Part shown: positions 1 to 9,109 of the stretch, one piece after another
Layout: the number at the start of each line of letters is the position of its first letter
How positions within the stretch are numbered: position 1 is the stretch's first letter
Assembly (NCBI RefSeq): GCF_001708965.1
Contig: NZ_LVJW01000006.1
Span: 806,001 to 870,000, forward strand
DNA length: 64,000 nucleotides
Reading direction: 5' to 3'
Source: Candidatus Thiodiazotropha endoloripes
GTDB lineage: Bacteria > Pseudomonadota > Gammaproteobacteria > Chromatiales > Chromatiaceae
The notes under the pieces: generated by a model
The model's database searches: none
What the model saw: only the letters and a program-made list of their open reading frames with translations
Told to the model about the DNA's origin: nothing
Made by a program: the position numbers and the translations under genes

Positions 1-1271
1 GAGTGGCCCATTGTGTCGTTGACCTTTTTAAAGTGGTCCAGATCAAAATAGACCAGCGCTGAAGTTGCACCACTCCTCAGATCGGCTTGGACAGCCTTAG
101 CAACCCGATCGGCAAGCAGATAGCGATTGGCCAGCCCAGTCAGCACATCGTAAAAGGCCAGATTCTCTATTTCGTCTTCTGTCTGTTTCTTTTGTGTTAT
201 ATCGGTAAAGACAGCGATATAGTGGATATTATCTTTAATTTCATCGACAATTTTACTGATACTCAGCCACTCAGGATATATTTCACCAGATTTCCTACGA
301 TTCCAGATCTCACCTTCCCAGTGGTTGTTTTGGTTAATACTGTCCCACATTCGCTTATAGAAATGGTGATCGTGTCGATGTGAAGCAAGTAGCCTTGGAT
401 CATTACCCAGAACCTCTGACTCTGAATATCCGGTAATGCGTACAAAGGCATCGTTTACAGAAATGATCTTATTCTGATCATTTGTCATGACAATAGCATC
501 TCGGCTCAGACGAAAGGCATTCAATGCCAATGTCAACTGCTCCTCCTGTACCCTTTGACGTGTTACGTCCGTAATCAACTCACCAGTCCCTGAAGGAACA
601 GAGCTGTTTTTGCCTATAATTGGAAAACGCGATATGACATATCGAGAATCATGACTCCTGTTTATTGAGAGCTCCATCTCATCACTGGAAGATAAACCCG
701 AGATCAGAACCTTGGCTGATTTAGCCTCCTCCTTGACCGCCATTTCATATGACATCCAGGACTCTCTGCGCCTACCAACAACTTCTTCATAATGTTTATT
801 GTTTACTTTTAAAAAACCATCATTGGCAAAAGTACAAACCCCATCTCTATTGTAAGTAACAACCGAAGCATCAAGATTGTTCAAAATTGCCAGTAAGCTG
901 TTTTTATTGACACCATCCTCCAAATCCAATTTATGGATCTGCACTGTAACAAGCACCAGGTCTGATGCCAGTATCGGATCAAAAGTTGCCGTCAAATGGA
1001 GATCAAGATGATGCACCACACCCAGTTCATCTTTATAACTCACATCCTCCACGCAGACTGGAGCATCTCTTTTCAGACCAACTAATGTTTTTTTAACTCG
1101 CGCCGTCTCATTAACACTAAAAAGTCTTAGAAAAAAATGACCCTCCATCATCTCAGGAGTTCTAAAGCCAAATAGAGCAGACGCTTTTTTGTTGGCCAAC
1201 TTGATTACATTAAATTTATCGACAACAAGCGCCGGATCGGGTTGATTATCAAAGAGGCTTTTATATTGCAT
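1..1271 (-). CDS. PAS-domain sensor diguanylate cyclase (C-terminus beyond window)
   Basis: Partial gene; the reading frame is open from an ATG at 1271 to the window edge. My translation starts MQYKSLFDNQPDPALVVDKF, an obvious PAS start. Three PAS-like blocks follow, at roughly residues 1-125, 128-240 and 245-365; the last has the typical FVRITGYSESEVLG and NRRKSGEIYPEW stretches and ends in a PAC-like AVFTDITQKK. A GGDEF domain then begins (YDVLTGLANR, LVYFDLDHFKKVNDTMGH) and runs off the window, so the catalytic GGDEF loop itself and any following EAL domain are not visible. No transmembrane segment is present, so it should be a cytoplasmic sensor making c-di-GMP. It starts 23 bases after the CheB-CheR-PAS gene and is very likely the third gene of that operon. 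Family assignment is secure; the signal is unknown. Confidence 0.88.
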   Translation of the reverse strand, partial: MQYKSLFDNQPDPALVVDKFNVIKLANKKASALFGFRTPEMMEGHFFLRLFSVNETARVKKTLVGLKRDAPVCVEDVSYKDELGVVHHLDLHLTATFDPILASDLVLVTVQIHKLDLEDGVNKNSLLAILNNLDASVVTYNRDGVCTFANDGFLKVNNKHYEEVVGRRRESWMSYEMAVKEEAKSAKVLISGLSSSDEMELSINRSHDSRYVISRFPIIGKNSSVPSGTGELITDVTRQRVQEEQLTLALNAFRLSRDAIVMTNDQNKIISVNDAFVRITGYSESEVLGNDPRLLASHRHDHHFYKRMWDSINQNNHWEGEIWNRRKSGEIYPEWLSISKIVDEIKDNIHYIAVFTDITQKKQTEDEIENLAFYDVLTGLANRYLLADRVAKAVQADLRSGATSALVYFDLDHFKKVNDTMGH

Positions 1272-1294
1272 GACTCTACTTCAACTGCGCAGAA

Positions 1295-4219
1295 TTACTC
1301 TTCATACCATGTGGTGATATTGACATGACTCACCACACAGCCATAATCTTCTGCAGAAACTGGTGCAACATTCATCACGAACCACCTCTTTTCAGTTGGC
1401 GAATGACAAGGATATTCAAAACTAAATGTTTCTTTTGTACCCTCCAGTACTTGCTTCACGCCCCCATACACTTTTCTCGCATCGCTACCGGCAGGAGCAT
1501 TTGATCCATAACAGGTTTCCAGATAGTTAACACCCAGCCCTGTGGTTTGCAAATTGGTATCGCCATTGGCTTTAGCAAATCTTACCCAGGCCTTGTTGAC
1601 CAACATAATCGTGCCATCATGACTGAGTACTGCAATATGCTCAGGCAGGGCATCGATTATTGACTGTAACCTTTCACGGTCCCGATAGGCGGTAACATCG
1701 ATAAATGTTGCCACCGCACCCTGGCCATCGTTTGAAATATGATAAGGTAACAATCTAACCAGATAGGTTGTTTTATTACTTGTCATCACCTCCTTCTGTA
1801 TCAAACGGCCTGTTGCCATAGTCCTTTTAAAGTCTTCCATCAGCCCACTGTAAATCAGGATATTATTGATTTCATCAAGAGGGCGCCCAAGATCAGTCTC
1901 CCTGACCTTAAAGATCCCGACCGCATCTGGACTGTACCTTGTCAGATTCAAATGTTGATCAACAAAAACGGTCGGCACCCCAACCGCCTTAGTCATACTG
2001 TCCAAATCAGCATTTACTCTGTTCAGTATCTGGACTTTTTCCTGATACTCTGCATTTACCGTATTCAACTCCTCGTTGACAGACTGCAACTCCTCATTGG
2101 AACTTTGCAACTCCTCATTCGAAGCCATCAACTCCTCATTTGTCGCTTGCAGCTCTTCATTTGATGTTTCAAGTTCTTCGATAGTCGCCTGCAGACTTTC
2201 ACGAGTAGCCGCTAACTCACTCTCCAATACCTCGATTCTTTCAACAGTTTCTGCATCAATATCGATAGATTTGGGTTTTACTTCACCATTACCTACCTGC
2301 TTTTCAATAAAACTGAGTAACAACAGCGTTTCCAAACCATCCCTTACAATCGGAGAGACCAGAATTCTTATCGTTTTCTCTTTTTCTCCCGTTGAAACGC
2401 GTATTGCATCAGAAGCGATCTTCTCTTTTTCCTTTGCCGCTTTGAAAATCAAAGCCGATGCTACCGGCACTACGGTTTCCGGCAACAAACGATTTAACTC
2501 AAGACTTGCAACACCCTCCTTGGCCTGCATAAATGGAGTTACATCACCAAACAGGTGTACAACTTCATTCTGACTATTCACAAGCATTGTGGGTGGTACA
2601 TATTCCCGTACCAACCCCTTAACTGCCGTATCAATAATACTGCTATTTGATATTGTACTTGACGAACTTACCGCATCCTTTTTGTTGGATCTTGCAACAT
2701 ATCGCTTAAACGGTTCGCTTAGAGAATCGAATCGCATAGGTGGAGGATTAGCTGATTTCTGATAAAGCTTATGTTTTGTATCTATTGCCAACAGACCAAT
2801 ATCCGCACTGGCTATCGACTCACTTGAACCTAGCAACATGTAACCTTCGGGTTTTATCGCAAATTGTAATCGTTGAAGTGCTTTATTTTGTGCCTCTTGG
2901 GTAAAATAGATCAATGTATTTCTACAGGTCACTAAATCCATCTGTGTAAACGGTGGATCAGATAACAGATTATGCTTAGCAAACACTATGGTTTGTCTAA
3001 GTTCAGGCTTAACGTTATAAGAGTGACCGGTTTGGGTAAAAAACCTTTCAAGTCGCTCCGAAGTGATTTCAGTTCCGGTCGCTTCTGAATAGTTACCTGA
3101 AGCAGCAGTATCAATGCTTTCCTGACTCACATCCGTAGCAAAGATCTTTAAGTTTGGCCAGCGCCTAAATTTTTCAAACGCCTCCAGAAATAACATTGCG
3201 ATTGAATAGGCTTCTTCACCTGTAGAAACACCCGATATCCAGACTCTGATACTCGAACCTGTAGATGCATTCTCTACAATTCTTTCTATAACCCTGCTTT
3301 CAAGTACTTTGAATGTTTCTGGATCTCTGAAAAAGTTTGTAACCGGAATCAACAGCTCCCTTTTCAAAGTAAAAACTTCCTGGCGCTCTTCCTTGAGTAA
3401 ACTGTAATATCGATCGATCTTATTAAGATGCCTGACCTGCATTCTACGCTCTATCCGACGGAGAATGGTCGCTATTTTATAATCATGGAAGTCGATACCT
3501 ACTGTCTGTAGTAAAATTTGCAGTATGCCTTCATAGGCATCGTCATCCGAAATCGACACATCCTCCTCTACTGGCCCAGACAACAATGGTCCTGGAGGCA
3601 TATTACTAATGTGAGACATCAGACGTTCAGGTAGATCCTCGGCACGCATAATCGCATCAACCAATCCCGTACCGATAATACTGGCAGGCATACCATCAAA
3701 TTTTGCACTGTTCGTCTCTTGCGCCATCAAGAAACCACCGGATGCATTAATTGCTATCGCACCCCTGGAGCCATCAGAACCTGTACCGGACAGCACCACG
3801 CCTATGACTCGTGAACCGAATGACTCAGAAAGTGAAGTAAAGAAGATATCAATAGGCAATGTCAGTACATGGGCCGCCTTAGGCTCAAGTTTAAATCGGT
3901 CTTTTTCCAACCGCATTAATTTCCCTGCCGGTATTAGAAAAACCTTATCTGCCTCAAGTTGCATATCATGCTTTACCATCACCACTTTCATCGATGTATA
4001 TCTGCCCAACAGATCTATCATCATGCTTTTATGATCTGGAGATAGATGCTGTACAACTACAAATGCTGCACCGCTATCACTTGGACAGTGGGTAAAGAAT
4101 CTCTCCAATGCCTCCAAACCACCTGCCGACGCTCCGATACCAACAACAAAGCCGTTAAACTTTTTCATTGCAGGCTCTATATTGCTATCAATATCATTCA
4201 TAAGTTTTTCACTTGTCAC
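1295..4219 (-). CDS. CheB-CheR-PAS fusion protein
   Basis: 974 residues. The N-terminal CheB-type methylesterase domain (about 22-205) keeps its catalytic triad: Ser31 in GIGASAGG, His58 in VVQHLSPDH and Asp149 in [11 protein letters not shown] CheR-type SAM-dependent methyltransferase domain follows (about 225-490) with the SAM loop [17 protein letters not shown] and the [13 protein letters not shown] stretch. A long NEEL-rich heptad coiled coil lies near 665-735, then two PAS domains reach the C-terminus. There is no receiver domain, no membrane segment, and no che operon in the window. Proteins of this architecture are common in proteobacteria, often paired with histidine kinases or cyclases, and probably modify or signal outside canonical chemotaxis. 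The start overlaps the upstream B12-MerR gene by 11 bases, implying translational coupling. Domains are certain; biological role is not. Confidence 0.9.
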   Translation of the reverse strand: MTSEKLMNDIDSNIEPAMKKFNGFVVGIGASAGGLEALERFFTHCPSDSGAAFVVVQHLSPDHKSMMIDLLGRYTSMKVVMVKHDMQLEADKVFLIPAGKLMRLEKDRFKLEPKAAHVLTLPIDIFFTSLSESFGSRVIGVVLSGTGSDGSRGAIAINASGGFLMAQETNSAKFDGMPASIIGTGLVDAIMRAEDLPERLMSHISNMPPGPLLSGPVEEDVSISDDDAYEGILQILLQTVGIDFHDYKIATILRRIERRMQVRHLNKIDRYYSLLKEERQEVFTLKRELLIPVTNFFRDPETFKVLESRVIERIVENASTGSSIRVWISGVSTGEEAYSIAMLFLEAFEKFRRWPNLKIFATDVSQESIDTAASGNYSEATGTEITSERLERFFTQTGHSYNVKPELRQTIVFAKHNLLSDPPFTQMDLVTCRNTLIYFTQEAQNKALQRLQFAIKPEGYMLLGSSESIASADIGLLAIDTKHKLYQKSANPPPMRFDSLSEPFKRYVARSNKKDAVSSSSTISNSSIIDTAVKGLVREYVPPTMLVNSQNEVVHLFGDVTPFMQAKEGVASLELNRLLPETVVPVASALIFKAAKEKEKIASDAIRVSTGEKEKTIRILVSPIVRDGLETLLLLSFIEKQVGNGEVKPKSIDIDAETVERIEVLESELAATRESLQATIEELETSNEELQATNEELMASNEELQSSNEELQSVNEELNTVNAEYQEKVQILNRVNADLDSMTKAVGVPTVFVDQHLNLTRYSPDAVGIFKVRETDLGRPLDEINNILIYSGLMEDFKRTMATGRLIQKEVMTSNKTTYLVRLLPYHISNDGQGAVATFIDVTAYRDRERLQSIIDALPEHIAVLSHDGTIMLVNKAWVRFAKANGDTNLQTTGLGVNYLETCYGSNAPAGSDARKVYGGVKQVLEGTKETFSFEYPCHSPTEKRWFVMNVAPVSAEDYGCVVSHVNITTWYEE

Positions 4220-5123
4220 TGGGACTTAAGTATTTAGGTAGAGATGTGTAGAGATCTGCTGCTTCACTAACCGTTGCACAGTATCGAACTCCAGTCGGCA
4301 GGGTCTTCATAAGATTAATTCCCTGACCTCCAATCCAAAGCTCAACCTGGTCTGGCAATGAATCCCTGAGCTCTGTCAGATATTGGTGAGTGATTCTGGG
4401 TTTGCAGTAGAGACTGACACTGATGCATACGATCTCTATTGAATAGGCATGCACGGCTTTACATACCTCCTGGAACGACAACCCACCACCTATGTTGAGA
4501 CACCGACCACCAATGGAGGCAAGAACAATCTCCAATAAACTAAGACCCAGGGTATGTAACTCACCATAGGGTGTGGTAAGCAGGATGTTTTTACCTCTCT
4601 GAGTCACCCGCTTTTTCATTGAGGCTTCAATCAGCGCCAGCTCAAGCAGGCTCGAAATACAATGCTCTTGATAGGGACTGATCTCTCCCCGATACCAGCA
4701 CTCCCCAACTTCCACCATCAGTGGCGCCAATACCTGCTCAACACACTCGATCAAATCCCCTTTGTTGAGCAATTTTCTCAATTCACTCTTGCAAAGCTCC
4801 AGATCGTGGGCCTTAAGCGCTTCCAGGACGACTCCATAAGCTTTTACACCAGCCAAATTCACATCAACTAACAGCTGCACAGGCAGAACGTTATCTTTCA
4901 GATTGGTAATCGCCTTACGAATCGGAATGCCAGTATCCACCTGCTCTTTAATTGAAATCAGGTTGCTTAGATGGCTTTGAGAATAGTAGCGACGGCCACT
5001 ATCCGACCGCTCAGGGTCAGGATAGCCATAGCGACTCTCCCATTTGCGTAAAGTCGCCTCCTTCACACCGGTCAGGCTCGATATCAGTCCGATACTGTAG
5101 ATTTTTGATTTAGACATACCCAT
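4209..5123 (-). CDS. MerR-family regulator with cobalamin-binding domain (CarH/LitR-like)
   Basis: 304 residues from the ATG at 5123. Residues about 8-75 are a MerR-type winged helix-turn-helix (YSIGLISSLTGVKEATLRKW, RYGYPDPERS). Residues about 95-175 match the helical cap of B12-binding proteins and contain W143-x9-E153-H154, the Wx9EH signature of CarH/LitR photoreceptors. Residues about 178-300 are a B12-binding Rossmann fold with E188-x-H190-x-x-G193, SVS at 235-237 and GG at 265-266. In CarH these residues bind adenosylcobalamin, and light releases DNA. A longer in-frame TTG start at 5222 exists, but it would run through a promoter-like sequence and an inverted repeat, so I prefer 5123 (ATG at 5117 is equally possible). 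It is the first gene of an operon with CheB-CheR-PAS and PAS-GGDEF. B12 binding is a strong prediction; light sensing is inference. Confidence 0.85.
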   Translation of the reverse strand: MGMSKSKIYSIGLISSLTGVKEATLRKWESRYGYPDPERSDSGRRYYSQSHLSNLISIKEQVDTGIPIRKAITNLKDNVLPVQLLVDVNLAGVKAYGVVLEALKAHDLELCKSELRKLLNKGDLIECVEQVLAPLMVEVGECWYRGEISPYQEHCISSLLELALIEASMKKRVTQRGKNILLTTPYGELHTLGLSLLEIVLASIGGRCLNIGGGLSFQEVCKAVHAYSIEIVCISVSLYCKPRITHQYLTELRDSLPDQVELWIGGQGINLMKTLPTGVRYCATVSEAADLYTSLPKYLSPSDK

Positions 5124-5136
5124 TGTCCCGAGATTC

Positions 5137-5159
5137 TTGTCCAACTTAATATTGGACAA
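5137..5159 (-). promoter_or_regulatory. Inverted repeat, candidate autoregulatory operator of the B12-MerR gene
   Basis: Perfect 8-base arms TTGTCCAA-N7-TTGGACAA, 14 bases upstream of the preferred start codon of the MerR gene and just downstream of a candidate promoter. Position and symmetry fit a repressor site for a dimeric MerR-type protein. Binding is inferred only. Confidence 0.5.
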
Positions 5160-5175
5160 AAATTCCCGTGGAAAA

Positions 5176-5203
5176 ACAATAGGCAAAGACTGATGCAGGT
5201 CAA
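5176..5203 (-). promoter_or_regulatory. Candidate sigma70 promoter of the B12-MerR operon
   Basis: Reading the minus strand, TTGACC (5198-5203) and TATTGT (5176-5181) are separated by 16 bases. Transcription would start near 5169, placing the inverted repeat at 5137-5159 in the early transcribed region. Weak on its own; supported by its place relative to the operator-like repeat. Confidence 0.35.
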
Positions 5204-5368
5204 ATGACCGCCATTTATTCAAATTGCGTTCAATTATTTATCGGGATACTAATTCTTGAGGCGACTCGGCAGGCCGCCATATCGCAGCAGTGTAAAAAAT
5301 TACAACGCGCAGGATCGGGGCAATACTTGGTTTCGGCGATAATAACTAACGCATTGATATTATGTAAA

Positions 5369-8300
5369 TTATTTCTCAAAAGTGTAGAAAAAATCACCCG
5401 CCTGGGTACGGCCTGTCTCAGCTTCCAGCTGCCAGCGATCGGTCAGGTCATAACGCATTCGCAACTTACTCTCCGCACTGGAGAGCTCGTTGATGTATTG
5501 CACATAGAGCCTGGGCGAAAGGTAGGTACCGGCAACGAAGGAGGCCTCCTCCAGACTGCTGCCGGTGTCCAACCTGAACTCCTCCAGCCCGAAGCGCCGT
5601 CCAAGTTCTGCGGCCAGGTCACTGGCGCCGCTCGCTTTCAGTGCCGCCGCCAGACCCACCTGACCGGAGGATTCACCAGGGGGCCTGCCGGTCAATATAT
5701 AACTCAACACATCACTCTCAGACATCGCCGGTGTGGAGAACAGGTCGAGCTTGGGGCTCTTCAAGGTACCGCTGACCCGTAAACCGGCAACCACATCATC
5801 CACTTCCCGCACCGCCCGCACATTGATCCCTGGATTATCCACCGGACTGTCGGCAAACAGGGCATAACCTCGCTCTATTTTCAGATCCTGTCCATAGGCC
5901 TTGTACACGCCCTCTTCAATACCAAGACGTCCGCGACCGATCACCGGTCGACCCGGTTCATCGATAATCAACAGATCACCTGTGAAGTTACCCCTCAGAC
6001 CAAATCCATCAAAGCTGACCCGTTTACCCAAAGCGAGTCTTACTTCAGCACGAAAGGGAGCTTCCCGCTGAGCCGGCTCATCAGCCAGCTCAGACTGCTT
6101 CAGCACCATATCAGAACTGACCGAAACCGCGCCTTTGGGTAACTCCCGTGGGCGCAATCGGGCATAAGGCACCTTGATCAGACCTCTCACTTCGGTACCG
6201 GCGGCCTGATGCTTGAATTGGATATCGGGCGAGATCAGCACTTCCGCTTCCGGGATATCCACTGCCCGCCAGGATTTGCCGGTTATTTTATATTCGGAAG
6301 GGAAACCCTCAGCAGCACTTAGTATAGTAGTGCCGTTGATCGACAGCGCCCCATCCCCGGAGTTGACCTTACCGGTCACTTTCAGCCGATCCCATTCAAT
6401 CGCCTCGATCAGCAGCTCAAGATCCCTCAGCTCAGTTCCCAGTTCAGCGATATCCACAGCCCCACCGCTAAGTTTTGCCTGACCCTGCAGCCTGGGTTCA
6501 GCAACCACACCTTGAATTTCGAAATTGATGTCAAAATCACCACGACTGTTCTGCAATTGTGGCAACAGGCTGGAGACCATGGCCAGATTCTCTATGCCAC
6601 CTTTCAACTGACCGGATACCCGCTGCTGCTGCAGATCCAACTCCGGCAGCTTCAAACCCGGCAATCTCAGCTTGCCATTGATGCCACCCAGCTCCTTTAA
6701 CGGCATCTCAAGTTCAGCTGTGCCGCCTTCGGCGTCGAGCCTGGCCGTCAACCGACTGCCGGAGAAATCGACCTCATGCCGCTGATCCTGATAATCGAAT
6801 CCCAACCCCGCCTGGGCCAGCTTCAGATCGACCCGGCCCCCAATCTCACCAGCCCTGTTGGCATTCAGTTCCGCTTCAAAGCCTAACAATCCCTTCAGTT
6901 TCGTACCGCCGGGAGCCCAGGCCTCCAACCTTTGCAGATTGAATTTTTCAAGTTGCAGTTGAGATCGCCAAACCGTACTCGGGTGTTTTGCAAACTCACC
7001 GCACAACCGGCTCTCACCGGCCACCAGACAGAAGGGTTTCAGAAACTGCTCTCTCTCCCCAAGCTGGAAATCCGCTGCCTGTTCGAGCTGCCATTCACCA
7101 AGCTCCTTTGACTCCGTACGAAGCTGCTGCAATCGCCCCTTCCAGTGTCCCGCTTGATCCAGGCCGGCATCGATCATCAGGGTCAGCTGTGGTACCTCCT
7201 GCCCGCTCAGAGCCAGCTTCAGCTGATGCGCCTCAACCTGACCATCGAGATCTACTTTCAATGCCTCCCACTCTCTGCCAGCCAGAGCAAGCCCACTGGT
7301 ATCAAGCTGAAGTTTGACTGGCTGGGATTGCCCCATGCCGAAGGCCAACTCCCCGGCAAGTCCCTGCAGGGCATAACTCTGATAAGCGATATCCTGCCCG
7401 GACAGCTGGGCCACGATCTGTGGCGTTTGGAGAGTGCCCTGCAACTGCCCCTGACCATTCAGTTCACCGGAAAGACCTGGCCAGAATCCAGCCAGGTCCG
7501 GAGCTTCCATCGACCAATCGAGTCCCAGTTGATCACCGACAGAACCGGATGCATTGATCCGATTCGGACCACTCTGCAGATTTAAAACCTTGATGGTCGC
7601 TTGATTCTGAGCAAAGGTTACCGCCCCTTCACCCTGCACCGGGTAGTCACGCAAACGCCCCTTGAGAGCGTCGAGTTGCAGCTCTCCCTGAAGTTGCTGA
7701 TTGTCCAGCCTGCCCTGGCTACTCAGGCGAAAGCCCAGTTTCCCCGGAAATGCGGGATGAAAAATACCTGGATTGAAATCCTCAGCAACAAGCTCCATCC
7801 GCCAATTCAGTTCATCTGACCAGTCGAAAGAACCATCACCATTGATCAGGCCATCCTCCTGACGCAAGCTCATCTGCTGCAGAGTGATGGCTTGCAAAGT
7901 ACCATGGCCATCCGCATCAATCTCTGCAGCAGGTAGCTCAGGCAGATCGAAGGCCATAGTCAGCTCATAGTCATAATGCTCGAGACTGCCTTTCAGATCG
8001 AGCTCACCCCGCTCACTGGCCACACTCACCGACTCACCAGTGAGTGGCCAGGTCAACTGTTGCCAGTTCAGGCTTGCGGCCAGCACGCCATCGTCAAGCC
8101 GATAGTGGCCCTGGGCATCAAACTGCAGGTCGTTGGGATTGGTCAGCTTCAGCTTGGTTATATCAACTCTGTGATCCCGATAGCTGGCTGACAGTTCACT
8201 GGACAACTTGCCGAGTCTGGGCTCATCAAGTTGGATATCCCCGTTCAATGACAGCTGTTGCAGATTCCCCTGAGCTTCGATTCTGCCACCCAACATGGCA

Positions 8301-9109
8301 GGAAAATCGGCAACGAACGCAGCCAGATCGACACGATCAACAGCCAACACAGCCTCCCAGTTGGCGTTACCGAACAGATCATACAGATCGATATCGAGAT
8401 CACTGGCAACCGGTGCTTGCAGTTTTTGTTGCAGATGGAACCTTTCCGAATCGCCAGTGATGTCACCTCCTCCAGCGATCACGGCGCCCTCTGGCAGACT
8501 GTAGCGCCACTCCAGTGTCAGCGACAGGGGCAGGTTTCGATCAAGTCCGACCTGACCATCAACCAGCAGCTCAGCGGAGAGCCCCTTGAAATCAAGATCA
8601 CTGATCAACAGATGTTGATCTTCGGTAGTCGCCCTGAACTTTAGGTGATCAACTACCAGGGGCTCACCATCCGGGCTGGTTGTGAGCTGGAAGCGACGAC
8701 TGGAAAAGCGCTCAATTGTGATCTCCAGGGGTAGCATCACCCCCTGATAGGGGGTACTGCCCTGATCGGAGGATTCACCTTGCGGAAGGCTGAGGGCCGA
8801 ATCGCTGAACAGCAGCTCTGTGATCTCAAGGCGTCCTTTCAACAGTGACCATGGGCGCCAATCGAACTTGAAGATCTCGATACAGAACTTCAGACCATCC
8901 TGCTGCTGATAGCACAACCCTTCGACCAACAAGGGTCCGGCGAGTCGCCCCTCGATGGACTCGACACTCAGTTTTCCAGGCAGATAGGGTTGAGCCTGGT
9001 CAATCAGGCGCCTGGCGCCATCCTGACTCATGCCGATGTAGAGAATCAGTGACAGGCAGAGCAGCAGCAGGCCACCGATCAACAAGGCAATCGCTCTAAA
9101 GAGGGTCAC
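5369..9109 (-). CDS. tamB: Translocation and assembly module inner-membrane component TamB
   Basis: 1246 residues, the usual size for TamB. A single N-terminal membrane anchor (about 6-28, LFRAIALLIGGLLLLCLSL) is followed by a very long beta-rich periplasmic region of AsmA-like repeats. The C-terminal DUF490/TamB domain ends in the aromatic DFFYTFEK that is typical of the family. TamB spans the periplasm and works with TamA in outer-membrane protein assembly and/or phospholipid transport. Its start codon overlaps the tamA stop (ATGA-type, 4 bases), so the pair is translationally coupled. No clear intrinsic terminator is seen between it and the B12-MerR gene downstream, though a separate promoter-like sequence lies there. 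Confidence 0.95.
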   Translation of the reverse strand: MTLFRAIALLIGGLLLLCLSLILYIGMSQDGARRLIDQAQPYLPGKLSVESIEGRLAGPLLVEGLCYQQQDGLKFCIEIFKFDWRPWSLLKGRLEITELLFSDSALSLPQGESSDQGSTPYQGVMLPLEITIERFSSRRFQLTTSPDGEPLVVDHLKFRATTEDQHLLISDLDFKGLSAELLVDGQVGLDRNLPLSLTLEWRYSLPEGAVIAGGGDITGDSERFHLQQKLQAPVASDLDIDLYDLFGNANWEAVLAVDRVDLAAFVADFPAMLGGRIEAQGNLQQLSLNGDIQLDEPRLGKLSSELSASYRDHRVDITKLKLTNPNDLQFDAQGHYRLDDGVLAASLNWQQLTWPLTGESVSVASERGELDLKGSLEHYDYELTMAFDLPELPAAEIDADGHGTLQAITLQQMSLRQEDGLINGDGSFDWSDELNWRMELVAEDFNPGIFHPAFPGKLGFRLSSQGRLDNQQLQGELQLDALKGRLRDYPVQGEGAVTFAQNQATIKVLNLQSGPNRINASGSVGDQLGLDWSMEAPDLAGFWPGLSGELNGQGQLQGTLQTPQIVAQLSGQDIAYQSYALQGLAGELAFGMGQSQPVKLQLDTSGLALAGREWEALKVDLDGQVEAHQLKLALSGQEVPQLTLMIDAGLDQAGHWKGRLQQLRTESKELGEWQLEQAADFQLGEREQFLKPFCLVAGESRLCGEFAKHPSTVWRSQLQLEKFNLQRLEAWAPGGTKLKGLLGFEAELNANRAGEIGGRVDLKLAQAGLGFDYQDQRHEVDFSGSRLTARLDAEGGTAELEMPLKELGGINGKLRLPGLKLPELDLQQQRVSGQLKGGIENLAMVSSLLPQLQNSRGDFDINFEIQGVVAEPRLQGQAKLSGGAVDIAELGTELRDLELLIEAIEWDRLKVTGKVNSGDGALSINGTTILSAAEGFPSEYKITGKSWRAVDIPEAEVLISPDIQFKHQAAGTEVRGLIKVPYARLRPRELPKGAVSVSSDMVLKQSELADEPAQREAPFRAEVRLALGKRVSFDGFGLRGNFTGDLLIIDEPGRPVIGRGRLGIEEGVYKAYGQDLKIERGYALFADSPVDNPGINVRAVREVDDVVAGLRVSGTLKSPKLDLFSTPAMSESDVLSYILTGRPPGESSGQVGLAAALKASGASDLAAELGRRFGLEEFRLDTGSSLEEASFVAGTYLSPRLYVQYINELSSAESKLRMRYDLTDRWQLEAETGRTQAGDFFYTFEK

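Noticed and set aside
1952-2573. Plus-strand frames rich in Leu/Ser-Ser opposite the CheB-CheR-PAS coiled coil
   Set aside because: They mirror the NEEL-rich coiled coil of the real gene on the other strand; no ribosome site or recognised protein.
5204-5782. 192-codon plus-strand frame overlapping the tamB 3' end
   Set aside because: Mostly antisense to tamB; composition and lack of a recognisable domain mark it as a shadow.
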